Shown here in pieces: positions 25,391-35,530 of a DNA stretch of 40,374 bases. A program made the position numbers and the translations under genes. The notes under the pieces were generated by a model that did no database searches, was not told the origin of the DNA, and was given only the letters and a program-made list of their open reading frames with translations. Where the stretch lies: NCBI GenBank assembly GCA_022561385.1, contig JADFRG010000027.1, positions 1 through 40,374 of the forward strand, read 5' to 3'. Each line of letters opens with the position of its first letter. Position 1 is the first letter of the stretch. Origin of the DNA: Chloroflexota bacterium (lineage in GTDB: Bacteria > Chloroflexota > Anaerolineae > Anaerolineales > E44-bin32).

Positions 25391-26938
25391 GTGGACCTAA
25401 CCGAATTGTTGCAAGAGGTGCCGGGGATCAGCCGGAACGGCCTGCCACCGCTGCGGGTGGAGGGCATTGTGGCGGATTCGCGCCAACTACGCCCGGGCAG
25501 TCTGTTCGTCGCGATCCAGGGCACGAATGACAACGGGCACCTCTACCTGGCCGATGCGGAGCAGGCAGGTGCTGTGGCGGCTCTCGGCCAGGAGCCCGAC
25601 CCCGGCCTGGGGATCCCTTATCTGAGGGCGGAAGATTCGCGCCTTGCTTACGCTTATTTGGCGGCCGCCTGGCATGGTTATCCTGCGCGGGAGCTGGTGA
25701 TGATCGGTATCACCGGCACGGACGGAAAAACCACGACCGCCGCACTTCTGTTCGACATTCTGAGGCGAGCGGAGATGGCCGCCGGGCTGATCAGCACCGT
25801 GAGCGCAAATATCGGAAGCGATACTGTGGATACGGGTTTACATGTGACGACCCCGGACCCCATGGAGCTGCAGGCCCTACTTCGAAATATGGTCGAGGCG
25901 GGTCTGACTCACTGCGTTCTGGAAGCCACTTCGCACGGGTTGTCCCAGCATCGCGTGGCGGCTTGTGAATTCGACGTCGGCGTAGTGACTAACGTGACCC
26001 ACGACCACCTCGAATTTCACGGTTCCTACGAAGCTTACCGCGCGGCCAAGGGCCTCCTGATTTCCGGTCTATCGGAATCTCCAACCAAGCCCGGGGCACC
26101 CGAGAAGGCGGCCGTACTCAACCGGGACGACGGCGCCTACCCGTACCTGAATCCACTCGCGAAGGTGCGTAGGATTACCTACGGCTTCGACCCGGACGCA
26201 GATGTCCGAGGGACCGCTCTGCAATCGGGCCCGGAGGGGATCCGCTTGATTGTGAACCGCGACGGCCAGAAGACGGCTCTGAAGACATCGATGGTTGGAG
26301 GCTACAACGCCGCAAATGTGTTGGCGGCATTTGCGACGGCCGTCCATGGGCTTGAAATCGATCCAAGTATCGTCAGAGACGCGGTGGCCGACTTTGCCGG
26401 AGTTCCAGGCCGCATGGAGCGTATCGACCTGGGACAAAACTTCCTGGCCATGGTCGACTTTGCACACACTCCGAGCGCATTGAAGGAAGCGTTGACCGCG
26501 GCGCGAACGTTGACCGACGGCCGGGTGATCTCGGTATTTGGGTCCGCGGGACTGCGCGATCAGGCCAAACGCAGGATGATGGCTGAAATCTCTGCCGAAT
26601 TGGCCGATCGGTCGATTTTTACTGCAGAGGACCCGCGTACAGAACCGCTTGGCGACATCTTGGAGCAGATGGCGGAGGGGGCGCGTGACAAGGGCGGCGA
26701 CGAGGGTGCGACATTCTGGCGCATCCCCGATCGCGGGGAGGCCATCCGGCATGCCATCAAACTAGCCCAGGGTGGCGACCTGGTGATCGCTTTAGGCAAA
26801 GGCCACGAGCAATCCATGTGTTTCGGGGAAACCGAATATCCCTGGGACGACCGGATCGCCCTGCGCGCCGCGCTCGCTGAGCACTTGGAGGTGCCAGGAC
26901 CCGAAATGCCGGTGCTGCCAACGCGCGGCGATGCCTGA
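25391..26938 (+). CDS. murE: UDP-N-acetylmuramoyl-tripeptide synthetase (MurE ligase)
   Basis: MurE adds the third amino acid to UDP-MurNAc-L-Ala-D-Glu in the cytoplasm. The 515-residue protein has the N-terminal UDP-binding part (GIVADSRQLRPGSLFVAIQG), the P-loop GITGTDGKTTT (106-116), TTPDPMELQALL, LEATSHGLSQHRV, and NVTHDHLEFHGSYEAY. The C-terminal domain recognises the added residue. The usual meso-diaminopimelate motif DNPR is EDPR (413-416), then TEP, so the Arg is kept but the Asn is replaced. Lysine enzymes lack that Arg. Diaminopimelate or ornithine is therefore possible. The start is GTG 25391. No other mur genes are close; a phosphatase gene follows. Confidence 0.95.
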   Translation: MDLTELLQEVPGISRNGLPPLRVEGIVADSRQLRPGSLFVAIQGTNDNGHLYLADAEQAGAVAALGQEPDPGLGIPYLRAEDSRLAYAYLAAAWHGYPARELVMIGITGTDGKTTTAALLFDILRRAEMAAGLISTVSANIGSDTVDTGLHVTTPDPMELQALLRNMVEAGLTHCVLEATSHGLSQHRVAACEFDVGVVTNVTHDHLEFHGSYEAYRAAKGLLISGLSESPTKPGAPEKAAVLNRDDGAYPYLNPLAKVRRITYGFDPDADVRGTALQSGPEGIRLIVNRDGQKTALKTSMVGGYNAANVLAAFATAVHGLEIDPSIVRDAVADFAGVPGRMERIDLGQNFLAMVDFAHTPSALKEALTAARTLTDGRVISVFGSAGLRDQAKRRMMAEISAELADRSIFTAEDPRTEPLGDILEQMAEGARDKGGDEGATFWRIPDRGEAIRHAIKLAQGGDLVIALGKGHEQSMCFGETEYPWDDRIALRAALAEHLEVPGPEMPVLPTRGDA

Positions 26939-27039
26939 GCCATCGGCAGGCAAATGATCGAGCCATTCCCCGAGAAAAGATCTCCCACGAAATGTCGCAG
27001 AAATGCCGCTGAGAAACTCCTGCCTAGGTGAGGCCTTGA

Positions 27040-27531
27040 ATGCACTCGGTATTGTTCGTATGTACCGCAAATATGTGTAGGTCCCCCATGGCCGAGGTCC
27101 TCTTTGAGGAGATCGTCCGGAACGAGGGGGAGGGTGAAGAGTGGTGGATCGATTCGGCGGGGGTATCCGCCTTGGATGGAGAACCGGCTACAAACAACAC
27201 GCGGGTCGTGGCCACGGAACGCGGCCTGGAACTGAGCTCTCATCGGTCGGCCCAGGCCACGCGTCAGGTCGTCGAGCCCTTCTCGCTCGTGCTTGTGATG
27301 GAAGAGCGGCACCGGCAGATGATGCGTGAAACCTACCCTGAGCTTGCGGATCGGATCTACCTGTTAAAGGAAATGGGAGATGGAACCGGTGATGTCCACG
27401 ACCCGATCGGGACCGACATCGTGAACTATCGCGCCATGGCGGACGAAGTGAACTCGATCCTCATGGAAGGCCTGGGCCGGATAAGGGAGCTGGCAGCTGA
27501 AGGGGACGCGAGGACCGTCAGCGAAGGTTAA
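27040..27531 (+). CDS. Low-molecular-weight protein tyrosine phosphatase
   Basis: This is a 163-residue cytoplasmic phosphatase. The phosphate loop C-x5-R is at residues 8-14 (FVCTANMCRSPMAE), preceded by a short strand, and the general acid Asp is in DVHDPIG (about 121). The family acts on phosphotyrosine of proteins, often in capsule or surface-polymer control; a close relative group is arsenate reductase, but the loop here is phosphatase-like. The ATG at 27040 has GGTGAGG about 7 bases upstream. It starts 101 bases after murE on the same strand. Confidence 0.9.
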   Translation: MHSVLFVCTANMCRSPMAEVLFEEIVRNEGEGEEWWIDSAGVSALDGEPATNNTRVVATERGLELSSHRSAQATRQVVEPFSLVLVMEERHRQMMRETYPELADRIYLLKEMGDGTGDVHDPIGTDIVNYRAMADEVNSILMEGLGRIRELAAEGDARTVSEG

Positions 27532-27645
27532 CTTCAGGAGCGGGGGCGGTGGCCGTCATGCTGCCGGCCTGCCTGGAGATCCCGCTCAGCTTCTGCCCCG
27601 CTCACCCATCGAGCGGGCTCAGATGACGGTCCGAGGCGAGTGCAA

Positions 27646-29614
27646 ATGAGAGTCGGCGTAGATATCGGCGGCACCTTCACCGATTTCGTTGTCTTTGACG
27701 ACGGGATGCGAACGTTCAAACTACCATCGACTCCCAGAGCACCCGAACAAGCTGTCCTAGAAGGCCTCAAGAAGCTGAGGCTAGGCGAAACGGCGACGGT
27801 TGTCCACGGCTCGACCATCGCCACCAACGCCGTACTTGAGCGGCGCGGGGCACGCACGCCGTTCATCGCCAACGAGGGCTTCCGCGATATGCTCACCATC
27901 GGACGACAGAATCGCTCCGAGCTCTACGACCTGTTCGCAGATCGGTCGCCACCGCTGGTTCCCTCAGAGCGCTGTCTCGAAATCACGGAAAGGGTCGATC
28001 ACCAGGGCCGGGTTCTGATACCGCTTGACGAAAGCCAGATCCCAGGGCTGCTTGATCAGCTGAGAGATCATGGCGTCGAGTCGGTCGCGATCTGTATGTT
28101 ATTCTCCTTCCTTCGCCCAGAGCATGAGGCGCGCCTGTCGGATGCGCTGCAACAAGCCGGCTTTGAAGTATCCAGCTCCAGTCAGTTGCTTCCCGAATTT
28201 CGTGAATACGAGCGAGCACGACCGCCCTCAACGCCTATGTCATGCCGCCGGTCAAGAGCTACCTTCAACGCCTGGAGAATGGGTTAAACCCGACTCAGCT
28301 GAGGATCATGCAATCTAACGGCGGCAGCTTGAGTTCGGAGAAGGCGCGCGCGCATCCTGCTCGGGCCATCCTCTCCGGCCCGGCCGGCGGCGTCGTCGGC
28401 GCGCTGAGCGTAGCGAAATCGGCGGGATTCGACAAGCTGATCACCTTCGATATGGGGGGAACCTCCACGGATGTGTCGCTGTCGACGGGCGACTTCAAGC
28501 TGACTTCCGAAGGCGAGATCGACGGCTTACCGCTACGCCTGCCGATGATCGACATCCACACGGTCGGCTCGGGTGGGGGTTCGATCGCCCGGGTCGATCG
28601 CGGCGGAAGCTTGCGGGTCGGGCCACAGAGTGCAGGTGCGCACCCTGGACCGGCCTGTTATCGGCGTGGCGGCACGCAGCCGACGATCACGGATGCCAAC
28701 TTAGTGTTGGGACGGCTTGACCCCGAGCGTTTCCTGGCGGGTGAGATGCCGCTCGACCCCGACACGGCCCATACGGTCCTCGACCGGCTAGCCGCGGAAC
28801 TCGGGAAGCCTGGCGGGTCAGACCGGGCCCGAGAAGCGGCCATAGGAGTCGTTCGGGTCGCCAATGCACGCATGGCCCGGGCGCTGGGTTGGTTTCCGTG
28901 TCGCGCGGGCATGACCCGCGTGAATTCACGCTGGTCAGTTTCGGTGGAGCGGGAGGGCTGCATGCCTGCGAGGTGGCGCGCGCGGTCGGTGTGCGCCGGG
29001 TCCTAGTCCCGCCGCACGCCTCGACACTATCTGCCTTTGGGATGCTGGTGGCCGACGTCTCGAGAGATTACGTCCAAACCGTGATGCTTCCCGACGATAC
29101 GGCATATGATCAGCTGCTGCATCAGCTAGCGGCGCTTGAAGCCCGCGGCCGCCGGGCGTTAGAACTGGAGCGGGTGGAGCAGGGTAACGTTGAGACCAAG
29201 TTCGAACTCGACCTTCGATATCGGGGCCAGTCCTTTGAACTGAGATTGCCGCTTAGCGAGCAATTTCTGGACAGCTTCCACAGGGCCCATGAGCGGGAGT
29301 ATGGCTATCGTGACGAGGCGACGCCGGTCGAAATCGTTAACTTGCGGGTTCAGGTGATCGGCCGTGTCGAGAAGCCGAAGCTCCCCAGCGAAACTTTCGA
29401 GCCGCGCCCTGATCCTTCCACGGAATTAGGCGAGCGCCCGGTAACTTTGGGTGGGCCTGGGAATCCGATTCGCTCAACCCCATTCTTCGAAGGAACGCTC
29501 CTGCATGCAGGACACAGGATCGCCGGTCCGGCACTCATCTCCTACCCGGACACAACGGTGTTGCTGGACTCACGCGACTCGGCGAAGGTGGATGCTCACC
29601 GAAACCTCCTGCAG
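27646..29614 (+). pseudogene. hyuA: Hydantoinase/oxoprolinase subunit A, two frameshifts
   Basis: HyuA-type ATP-dependent hydrolases open hydantoin or 5-oxoproline rings. The actin-like ATP motifs GVDIGGTFTDFVVF and FDMGGTSTDVSL are both present, and HGSTIATNAVLERRGA is typical. The reading frame breaks twice. Near 28218 the family run EYERASTTALNAYV is disrupted at a GAGC repeat (four bases lost or one base lost). Near 28887 one base is missing in the run ALxVVSVSRGHDPREF. Restoring both shifts gives one continuous protein through HTVGSGGGSIARVD and LVSFGGAGGLHACEVA. The start ATG 27646 has GAGG nine bases before it. The gene then runs into a partial hyuB without a stop. Confidence 0.85.
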
Positions 29615-30541
29615 TATTCCGAACGGGTGACTCGCGAGCTTCTCGCAGAAATCCCAGATGGGACCTACCGCTTCAGCCAGTTCATGGACGACGACGGAGT
29701 GACCACCGAACCCGCTGAGGTCCGGGTGGCGATCACGATTGAGGTAGATCAAGCGGTTGTGGACTTCGGCGGCACCTGTTCCCAAAGAGAGGGCAACATC
29801 AACGCCGTCTACGCGATCATCGTTTCGGCCGTGATCTACGCCTTCCGCTGTCTGCTCGGGCTGGACGTTCCCAGCAACAGCGGCTGCATGGCTCCGATCA
29901 CGGTCTCAGCCCCGAAAGGCAGCCTGGTGAACGCGCGCGCGCCGGCTGCAGTCGCGGCAGGCAATGTAGAGACCTCCCAGCGGATCGTCGACTGCCTGCT
30001 GGGCGCTCTGGCCCAGGCATGCCCGGGCCGCATCCCGGCTGCCAGCCAGGGCACCATGAATAACCTGACCATCGGAGGGTGGGATCCGGAGCGGGAGCGG
30101 CCGTTCGCCTACTACGAGACCGTTGCGGGTGGCGTGGGCGCCCGGCCGGGAAAAGATGGCGCCAGCGCCATCCACACCCACATGACCAACACCTTGAATA
30201 CTCCGACCGAAGCGCTGGAGTTTGCCTACCCGCTGCGGGTCCGCCGCTACGAGAATCGGAGTGGGTCGGGCGGAGCCGGAAGGTATTCTGGCGGCGACGG
30301 CGTGATCCGAGAAATCGAGCTGCTCACAGACGCGCACGTCACGATTCTCTCGGAGCGGCAGCGATTCCGACCTTATGGACTGGCGGGCGGTGAATCAGGC
30401 CGGGTCGGGAAGAATCGGCTTCTGCACGGGGACCAAGTAGAAGATCTTCCCGGGAAGGTCAGCGTACAGGCCCAGCAGGGTGACCGGATCCGGATCGAGA
30501 CGCCGGGAGCGGGTGGACACGGTTCACCCAAGCGTCGATGA
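29615..30541 (+). pseudogene. hyuB: Hydantoinase/oxoprolinase subunit B, N-terminal part deleted
   Basis: Immediately after the HyuA end (DAHRNLLQ) the same frame continues as the middle and end of HyuB: YSERVTRELLAEIPDGTYRF, DFGGTCSQREGNINAVY, AAGNVETSQRIVDCLLGALA, PAASQGTMNNLTIGG and IHTHMTNTLNTPTEALEFAY, ending in RIRIETPGAGGHGSP. HyuB normally has about 230 residues before the YSER point, including its start. They are missing, so a deletion has joined the two genes in frame near 29606-29617. With the two hyuA frameshifts upstream, the locus cannot make a working enzyme. Confidence 0.8.
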
Positions 30542-30738
30542 GCCAGGGTCAAGAGTGGGCATGACGCGCCCTCGGGATCAGGTGGCTGTCTCCAAACGCA
30601 TGCCAAGGGTAGCCAGCGTCGGCACTCATTTGCCTCGCTGCTCGCCCACCGAGCGCGAGCTCTGATTCCGGTGCAGTCAGTAGCGACCTCTAACAGCCTG
30701 GCAACCAGCTCGCTACAGCACACGTGACCGACGGCCTC

Positions 30739-30770
30739 TTGACAGGTGCCGCAGTATTGTAGATATAGGT
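30739..30770 (+). promoter_or_regulatory. Possible promoter before the SpoIID-LamG-SLH gene
   Basis: A perfect TTGACA (30739-30744) is followed after 19 bases by TATAGG (30764-30769). The spacing is slightly long and the -10 box weak. It lies 75 to 100 bases before the start codon. Confidence 0.35.
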
Positions 30771-30844
30771 TAGGGAGGAGGCCGCTATCGGAATCTCAGG
30801 ATTCGAATAGAACCCTTCCCCTTCAGTCTATGAAGATAGGTCAA

Positions 30845-33427
30845 ATGAGTCGGGCGCTGCCGCTTGGATTCCTGCTAGGACTTGCCATCCTACGAACTGG
30901 AGCCGCGGCCGCCTCACTGGCGGGGGTGCAAGGAACTGTCAGCGATGTCGAGAGTGGGGCGCCGATTGTGGGTGCATCCGTCACGGCGCTGGACCTGGGG
31001 CTCTCCGCAGTCACTGGGATTGACGGGGGCTTCGAGTTCCAAGACAGCTCGCTAACCGGCGAGTCGCGGTCGACAACGATCCTCGCGACTGCGCCCGGCT
31101 ACGGCGACTGGACCATCCAGGACGTGCGTTTGATTGCCGGCGACACCCTGATCCTTGACATCGAGATGGGGCCGACGCCGACGCTGATCGTGGTCCCCCC
31201 ACCGCGCGCCCAGGCGCCGGACTGGCCGATAGATCAGCTGGCGCAGGGCGTTCAGGGTGGCTTCGGCAGCCTGCAGGCGGACCAGGCACTGCCGGCGACC
31301 ATCCGGGTCCGAGTGACCGGATACCCGCACTGCGACCTGTCGCGACCCTATACCGTAGAGACTCTTGACTTCAAAGAATACGCGAAGCATGTGCTTCCCA
31401 ATGAATGGGTGGCGGGCTGGCCGTGGGAATCACTGCGCGCGGGGGGGATGGCGGTCAAGATGTACGCCTGGTCATACATCGCGGTCGGCGGAAAGTGGTC
31501 GGATGCAGACGTGTATGACAGCACCTGCGACCAGGTCTACAACCCGGCCGTCAGCTACAACAGCACCAACCAGGCGGTCGACTTCACCTGGAATTGGCGT
31601 TTGACGCGCAATGATCAGCTGCTGCGGACCTTTTACCGGGCCTACTTGAGTCAGTGTGAAGACGCCGGCTTACTGGGGAACTGTATGGGCCAATTCGAAT
31701 CGCGTGATATGGCTTACGACTTGTACACGTGGGATGAGATCTTGCTGGCCTTCTACGACAATGGGGAGCTCAGCCCGGTCTGGGATCCGCCGGGAGGATA
31801 CTCACTTAGATTCTATGGGAATGGCTATGGAGATATCGACCGGGTCAAAATCCCGATCGATCCTCAGGTACCCGCCGATCTCGGCTCTGAGGACTTCACG
31901 ATTGAGTGGTGGATGAAGGCGCTGCCGGGCGAGAACAGCGCCGGCGGCTGCACCCCGGGAGGCGATAACTGGATCTACGGGAACATCCTCTTTGATCGCG
32001 GCGTATTTGGCGACGGAGACTACGGAGATTACGGGATCTCGCTTGCCAACGGGCGGATTGCGTTTGGTGCAGCGAACGGTGCAGTTGGTGAGACGATCTG
32101 CGGCGCAATCGACCTGGCCGACGGCCTGTGGCACCACGTGGCGGTCACGCGTGATCTCGCAGGAGAGATGCGCGTATTCGTCGACGGTCAGCTTGACTCT
32201 AGCGGAACCGGCCCGGTCGGCGATATCTCGTATCGCGACGGTCGTACGGCTTCGTACGTCAACGATCCGTTCCTGGTACTGGGCGCTGAGAAGCACGACG
32301 CCGATAACGCCATCTACCCGTCCTTCGGCGGCTGGCTGGACGAGATACGGCTGTCGAATTCGATTCGTTACTCAGCCGATTTCGCGCCACCGACGGAGAG
32401 ATTCGCCTCCGACTCCAACACAGTCGCCCTGTATCACCTCAATGAAGGATACGGAAACCTCATCGGCGACAGCTCCGGACACAGCGGGGGTCCAAGCGAC
32501 GGACAGCGGAAGTACGGCGGAGTTTCAAACGGTCCCGCGTGGACAGACGACACCTTCTGGTACGTGCCGCCTCCAACGCCCACACCAACCCCGGTCCCGA
32601 CCGCCACTCCGACGCCCACGCTCGATCCGTCGGTGACTCCAACCGCCACATGGACGCCAACGCCGCTGCCCAGCAACACGCCGACTCCGTCACAGACGCC
32701 AACTCCAACCGCCACTCCCGTGCCGACGAATACACTCACACCGACCGCGACCACCATGCCTTCACCGACCAACACGCCGGTGCCGATGGACACCCCGACT
32801 CCGCTGCCCACCCCCACGCCCACCGTTACCCCAACCAGCACACCCACGCCCGTCTTCGGGGATGTGCCTCCCGGACACTGGGCCTACGATCACATCAATG
32901 CTCTCTATGCGGCCGGATTTGTCGCCGGCTGCTCCGCCGATCCCCGGCTCTACTGTCCGGACCGCATCCTCAACCGTGCCGAGAGTGCGGTGTTCGTCCT
33001 GCGCGGCGCCTACGGCGGAACCGCAGATCTGCCATATCCGCCACCTGACACCCCAACCTTCGACGACGTCGACCCGGCATACTGGGGCTATGGTTGGATT
33101 GAGAGCATGTGGACAGACGGCTTCACCGCGGGGTGTGGAACGGACCCATTGATCTACTGTCCGCTGCGCGACCATACGCGGGCTGAGGGGAGCGTGTTCT
33201 TCCTGATAGTAAAGAACGGTGTAGGCTACAGTCCGCCTCCACCGGTGGGCATATTTGACGATGTGGCGCCCACCGCCTGGTATTCCGGCTGGGTGGAGGC
33301 GGCCTACAGCGAAGGCATTCTGCCGGCCTGCCAGACCGCTCCGCTCAGCTTCTGCCCTGAAGACGAGCTGGATCGGGCCTGGGCCGCCTACATGATGGTG
33401 CAGGCCAAAGACATTCCGATCCCATAG
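30845..33427 (+). CDS. Secreted SpoIID/LamG surface protein with three SLH domains
   Basis: From ATG 30845 (AGG five bases upstream; ATG 30830 is an alternative) the protein has 860 residues. In order: a signal peptide ([20 protein letters not shown]), a carboxypeptidase-regulatory-like beta domain (about 25-110), a SpoIID/LytB-like domain (about 165-310, [46 protein letters not shown]), a LamG/concanavalin-like domain (about 320-540, [31 protein letters not shown]), a Pro/Thr linker of about 125 residues, and three SLH repeats (about 672-858). SLH domains bind cell-wall polymers. SpoIID enzymes are peptidoglycan lytic transglycosylases, but no clear catalytic Glu could be confirmed here. The SLH block is nearly the same as in the protease at 37299-39536. 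Confidence 0.85.
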   Translation: MSRALPLGFLLGLAILRTGAAAASLAGVQGTVSDVESGAPIVGASVTALDLGLSAVTGIDGGFEFQDSSLTGESRSTTILATAPGYGDWTIQDVRLIAGDTLILDIEMGPTPTLIVVPPPRAQAPDWPIDQLAQGVQGGFGSLQADQALPATIRVRVTGYPHCDLSRPYTVETLDFKEYAKHVLPNEWVAGWPWESLRAGGMAVKMYAWSYIAVGGKWSDADVYDSTCDQVYNPAVSYNSTNQAVDFTWNWRLTRNDQLLRTFYRAYLSQCEDAGLLGNCMGQFESRDMAYDLYTWDEILLAFYDNGELSPVWDPPGGYSLRFYGNGYGDIDRVKIPIDPQVPADLGSEDFTIEWWMKALPGENSAGGCTPGGDNWIYGNILFDRGVFGDGDYGDYGISLANGRIAFGAANGAVGETICGAIDLADGLWHHVAVTRDLAGEMRVFVDGQLDSSGTGPVGDISYRDGRTASYVNDPFLVLGAEKHDADNAIYPSFGGWLDEIRLSNSIRYSADFAPPTERFASDSNTVALYHLNEGYGNLIGDSSGHSGGPSDGQRKYGGVSNGPAWTDDTFWYVPPPTPTPTPVPTATPTPTLDPSVTPTATWTPTPLPSNTPTPSQTPTPTATPVPTNTLTPTATTMPSPTNTPVPMDTPTPLPTPTPTVTPTSTPTPVFGDVPPGHWAYDHINALYAAGFVAGCSADPRLYCPDRILNRAESAVFVLRGAYGGTADLPYPPPDTPTFDDVDPAYWGYGWIESMWTDGFTAGCGTDPLIYCPLRDHTRAEGSVFFLIVKNGVGYSPPPPVGIFDDVAPTAWYSGWVEAAYSEGILPACQTAPLSFCPEDELDRAWAAYMMVQAKDIPIP
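32851..33411. repeat. SLH triplet segment, inverted homolog of 37370-37918
   Basis: This segment and the one at 37370-37918 on the other strand encode the same three SLH domains. The middle third is close to identical in DNA (for example GAGAGCATGTGGACAGACGG in both). It forms an inverted repeat of about 550 bases across 4 kb. Confidence 0.85.
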
Positions 33428-33541
33428 ACACCTGGGAGTAGACTGACGCGTTCTGTTCTGACGTCAGTCCTTGAAGCCCCCAAGATGGGCTGAGGTCGCC
33501 ATCGAGCGGACGGAGAGCGGGGATCAATTCCCCTGTAAGTT

Positions 33542-35530
33542 TCAGGAGGGCGGCAGGTCGTAGAGCCTGGCCTCCACTTCGACAGCATCGCCATCAAACC
33601 GCCGCTGCGTTTTTAGCGGGTATTTTTCATCCAACCACTTAGCTTCTGTGCGCAGGCCGTAGCCAGGACTGTCGCTCGAGCTCACATACCACAGCCTCGA
33701 GTAGGTGTCATCGATTGAACTCATCAGTGCATGTGTCAGTTCGGACGGGAACTCATGCTCCGAATCTGTGCCCTCGGGCGATGGAATTTCGAAGGCCAGC
33801 GAGTACCAAGGCTCTTCCCGATCCCACCAGTTCAACCAAAAGGACCAGAGTGGGGTTCCATAAGAGCTAATGACGAACACATCTCCACTCGAGACCGTGT
33901 GACTGGCCCATGTGATGGCCTCCACAAACTCCGGCCGGTTGCCCCCCCAATAAGGGTCTCTTCGATACGCCCACCACAACGGTAGGCTTGGCAGTGCGAC
34001 CGCTAATGCCACATACAAGGCAAACACTCTCGGCAGTCCATGTTTGAGAACGGTGCCGCCTCCTGACCGCCTCCAGACGACCGCAATCAAGATCGCAAGC
34101 GCGATTGCGACTACGGGCACAGCGATCGCTTCTCTGGCACCGTCCAGGATAGTTCGTTGCCAGGCCACGGTCCATGTCGAGGGTCGGAACAGATTAACAA
34201 TCTGGCCTGGAATTGAGAAGAACTGCGGATCCCAGGCGGCCGCCGGGGAGAACGGATTGAGTCCTCTCCCCTGCCAGTCGCGATAGACCATGTTCCAGTC
34301 CACGAGAACCCCCGCTAGTTGGACGATTACCCCCGTAAGCAGGACTGCGTAGAGCCCGATCCGGGCCGCGGAATGCCGGCTTCGTATGGCTTGGGCGACC
34401 GCGGGCGCCGCCAAAACCATCAGGGGGGGAAGCGCCGGCAGCATGTACCTCAGGCCCCACCCTGTGGCGCCAGCCCACTGCTCCCGATAGAAAAGTCCTT
34501 GGGCAAGCGCGATCCACAAAGCGAAGGAGAGGGCTGGCACGACGAACCATGGATGCGCCCTCATTCCACGCCTTATCCCGAGAATGGCCAGCAAGAGCGG
34601 AGGCGAGAAGAGCAGCAGACTCTTGGCAGGGCTGAGGAACGGGCCAAAGAAGGCGAGGGTAAGTTCAGGTCCAACGCTCCCTAAGAAGTGGTTTAGCAGA
34701 CCGAGGTAGTAGGTGTGGCTGAAGCGCGCAAGCGGGCCTGTCGACGGAAGTGCGACCACGATGACAAGAACGACGAAGATGACTACAGTCGCGCTGATCA
34801 GCAATCTCAGACGAGTGCTAGCGAGCTTATCGCTCCGGTACCAGAGAATGGCGCCGAAGATCGCGAATGCGGGTACCAGGGCGGCGACTGTGTTCTTCGC
34901 CAGCATTCCCCCAATGAGGCCGATCGCCATCAGCGAACCACCAAGCAGGCGTCTCCTTGGACCGTCCTTACATGCCGTAGCCCAGCCCAGAAAAGCCAAG
35001 CTTGACAGAAACATCGCGACTGTGTCTCGATAAAAAGTTGTTGCGTAAGGCCAGGCCATCGTTCCAACCCCGAACAGTAGCGCGCACCAAGCTGCAGTCT
35101 TCGGGCTATATCTGAGTGCCAGGACCGTCAGGAAGACGACCCCGGCGGTCAACGCCGTTAGATACACATTCAACGAGAACAATGCCTGCACATTTCCAAG
35201 GGCAGCGCTCCTTGCCAGAGATACGAGTGCCGCACCGAAAACTGTCTGTGCGGGTTCGATTTGGGTCGCGGGGTCGCCTTGAGCAATAAGCGCTTGAACC
35301 CGCTGGTTCCCAAAAACTTGGGGCTCTTCCCACTTCCCTCTCAGGGCGAGACTGACCGCGCGGGAGGCGAGTATGTGTTCATCGTCCGCCCGGAAGACCC
35401 CACTGTAGCTGAAGGCATATAGACAGAGCAGCAAGGAAACTATTGCAGCAAGCCACATGCCGCCTGGCCGAAGGTCAACGCGTATTGGGCTCTTAGCCGG
35501 CAATTGTGGGCTCGCGTGTGGGCCGCTCAC
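33542..35530 (-). CDS. Multi-helix membrane glycosyltransferase (GT39/ArnT-like)
   Basis: The 662-residue protein has about twelve hydrophobic helices. Near the N-terminus is the acidic pair of lipid-linked sugar transferases (GVFRADDEHILASRAVSLAL), followed by a short extracellular loop and SPKTAAWCALLFGVGTMAWP. The C-terminal 150 residues are an outside domain (EAITWASHTVSSGDVFVISS). Such enzymes move sugars from polyprenyl-phosphate carriers to lipids or proteins. GTG 35530 overlaps the end of the upstream gene by 38 bases, and an ATG at 35458 would remove the overlap. It is in one operon with the GT2 gene. The specific sugar is unknown. Confidence 0.75.
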   Translation of the reverse strand: MSGPHASPQLPAKSPIRVDLRPGGMWLAAIVSLLLCLYAFSYSGVFRADDEHILASRAVSLALRGKWEEPQVFGNQRVQALIAQGDPATQIEPAQTVFGAALVSLARSAALGNVQALFSLNVYLTALTAGVVFLTVLALRYSPKTAAWCALLFGVGTMAWPYATTFYRDTVAMFLSSLAFLGWATACKDGPRRRLLGGSLMAIGLIGGMLAKNTVAALVPAFAIFGAILWYRSDKLASTRLRLLISATVVIFVVLVIVVALPSTGPLARFSHTYYLGLLNHFLGSVGPELTLAFFGPFLSPAKSLLLFSPPLLLAILGIRRGMRAHPWFVVPALSFALWIALAQGLFYREQWAGATGWGLRYMLPALPPLMVLAAPAVAQAIRSRHSAARIGLYAVLLTGVIVQLAGVLVDWNMVYRDWQGRGLNPFSPAAAWDPQFFSIPGQIVNLFRPSTWTVAWQRTILDGAREAIAVPVVAIALAILIAVVWRRSGGGTVLKHGLPRVFALYVALAVALPSLPLWWAYRRDPYWGGNRPEFVEAITWASHTVSSGDVFVISSYGTPLWSFWLNWWDREEPWYSLAFEIPSPEGTDSEHEFPSELTHALMSSIDDTYSRLWYVSSSDSPGYGLRTEAKWLDEKYPLKTQRRFDGDAVEVEARLYDLPPS

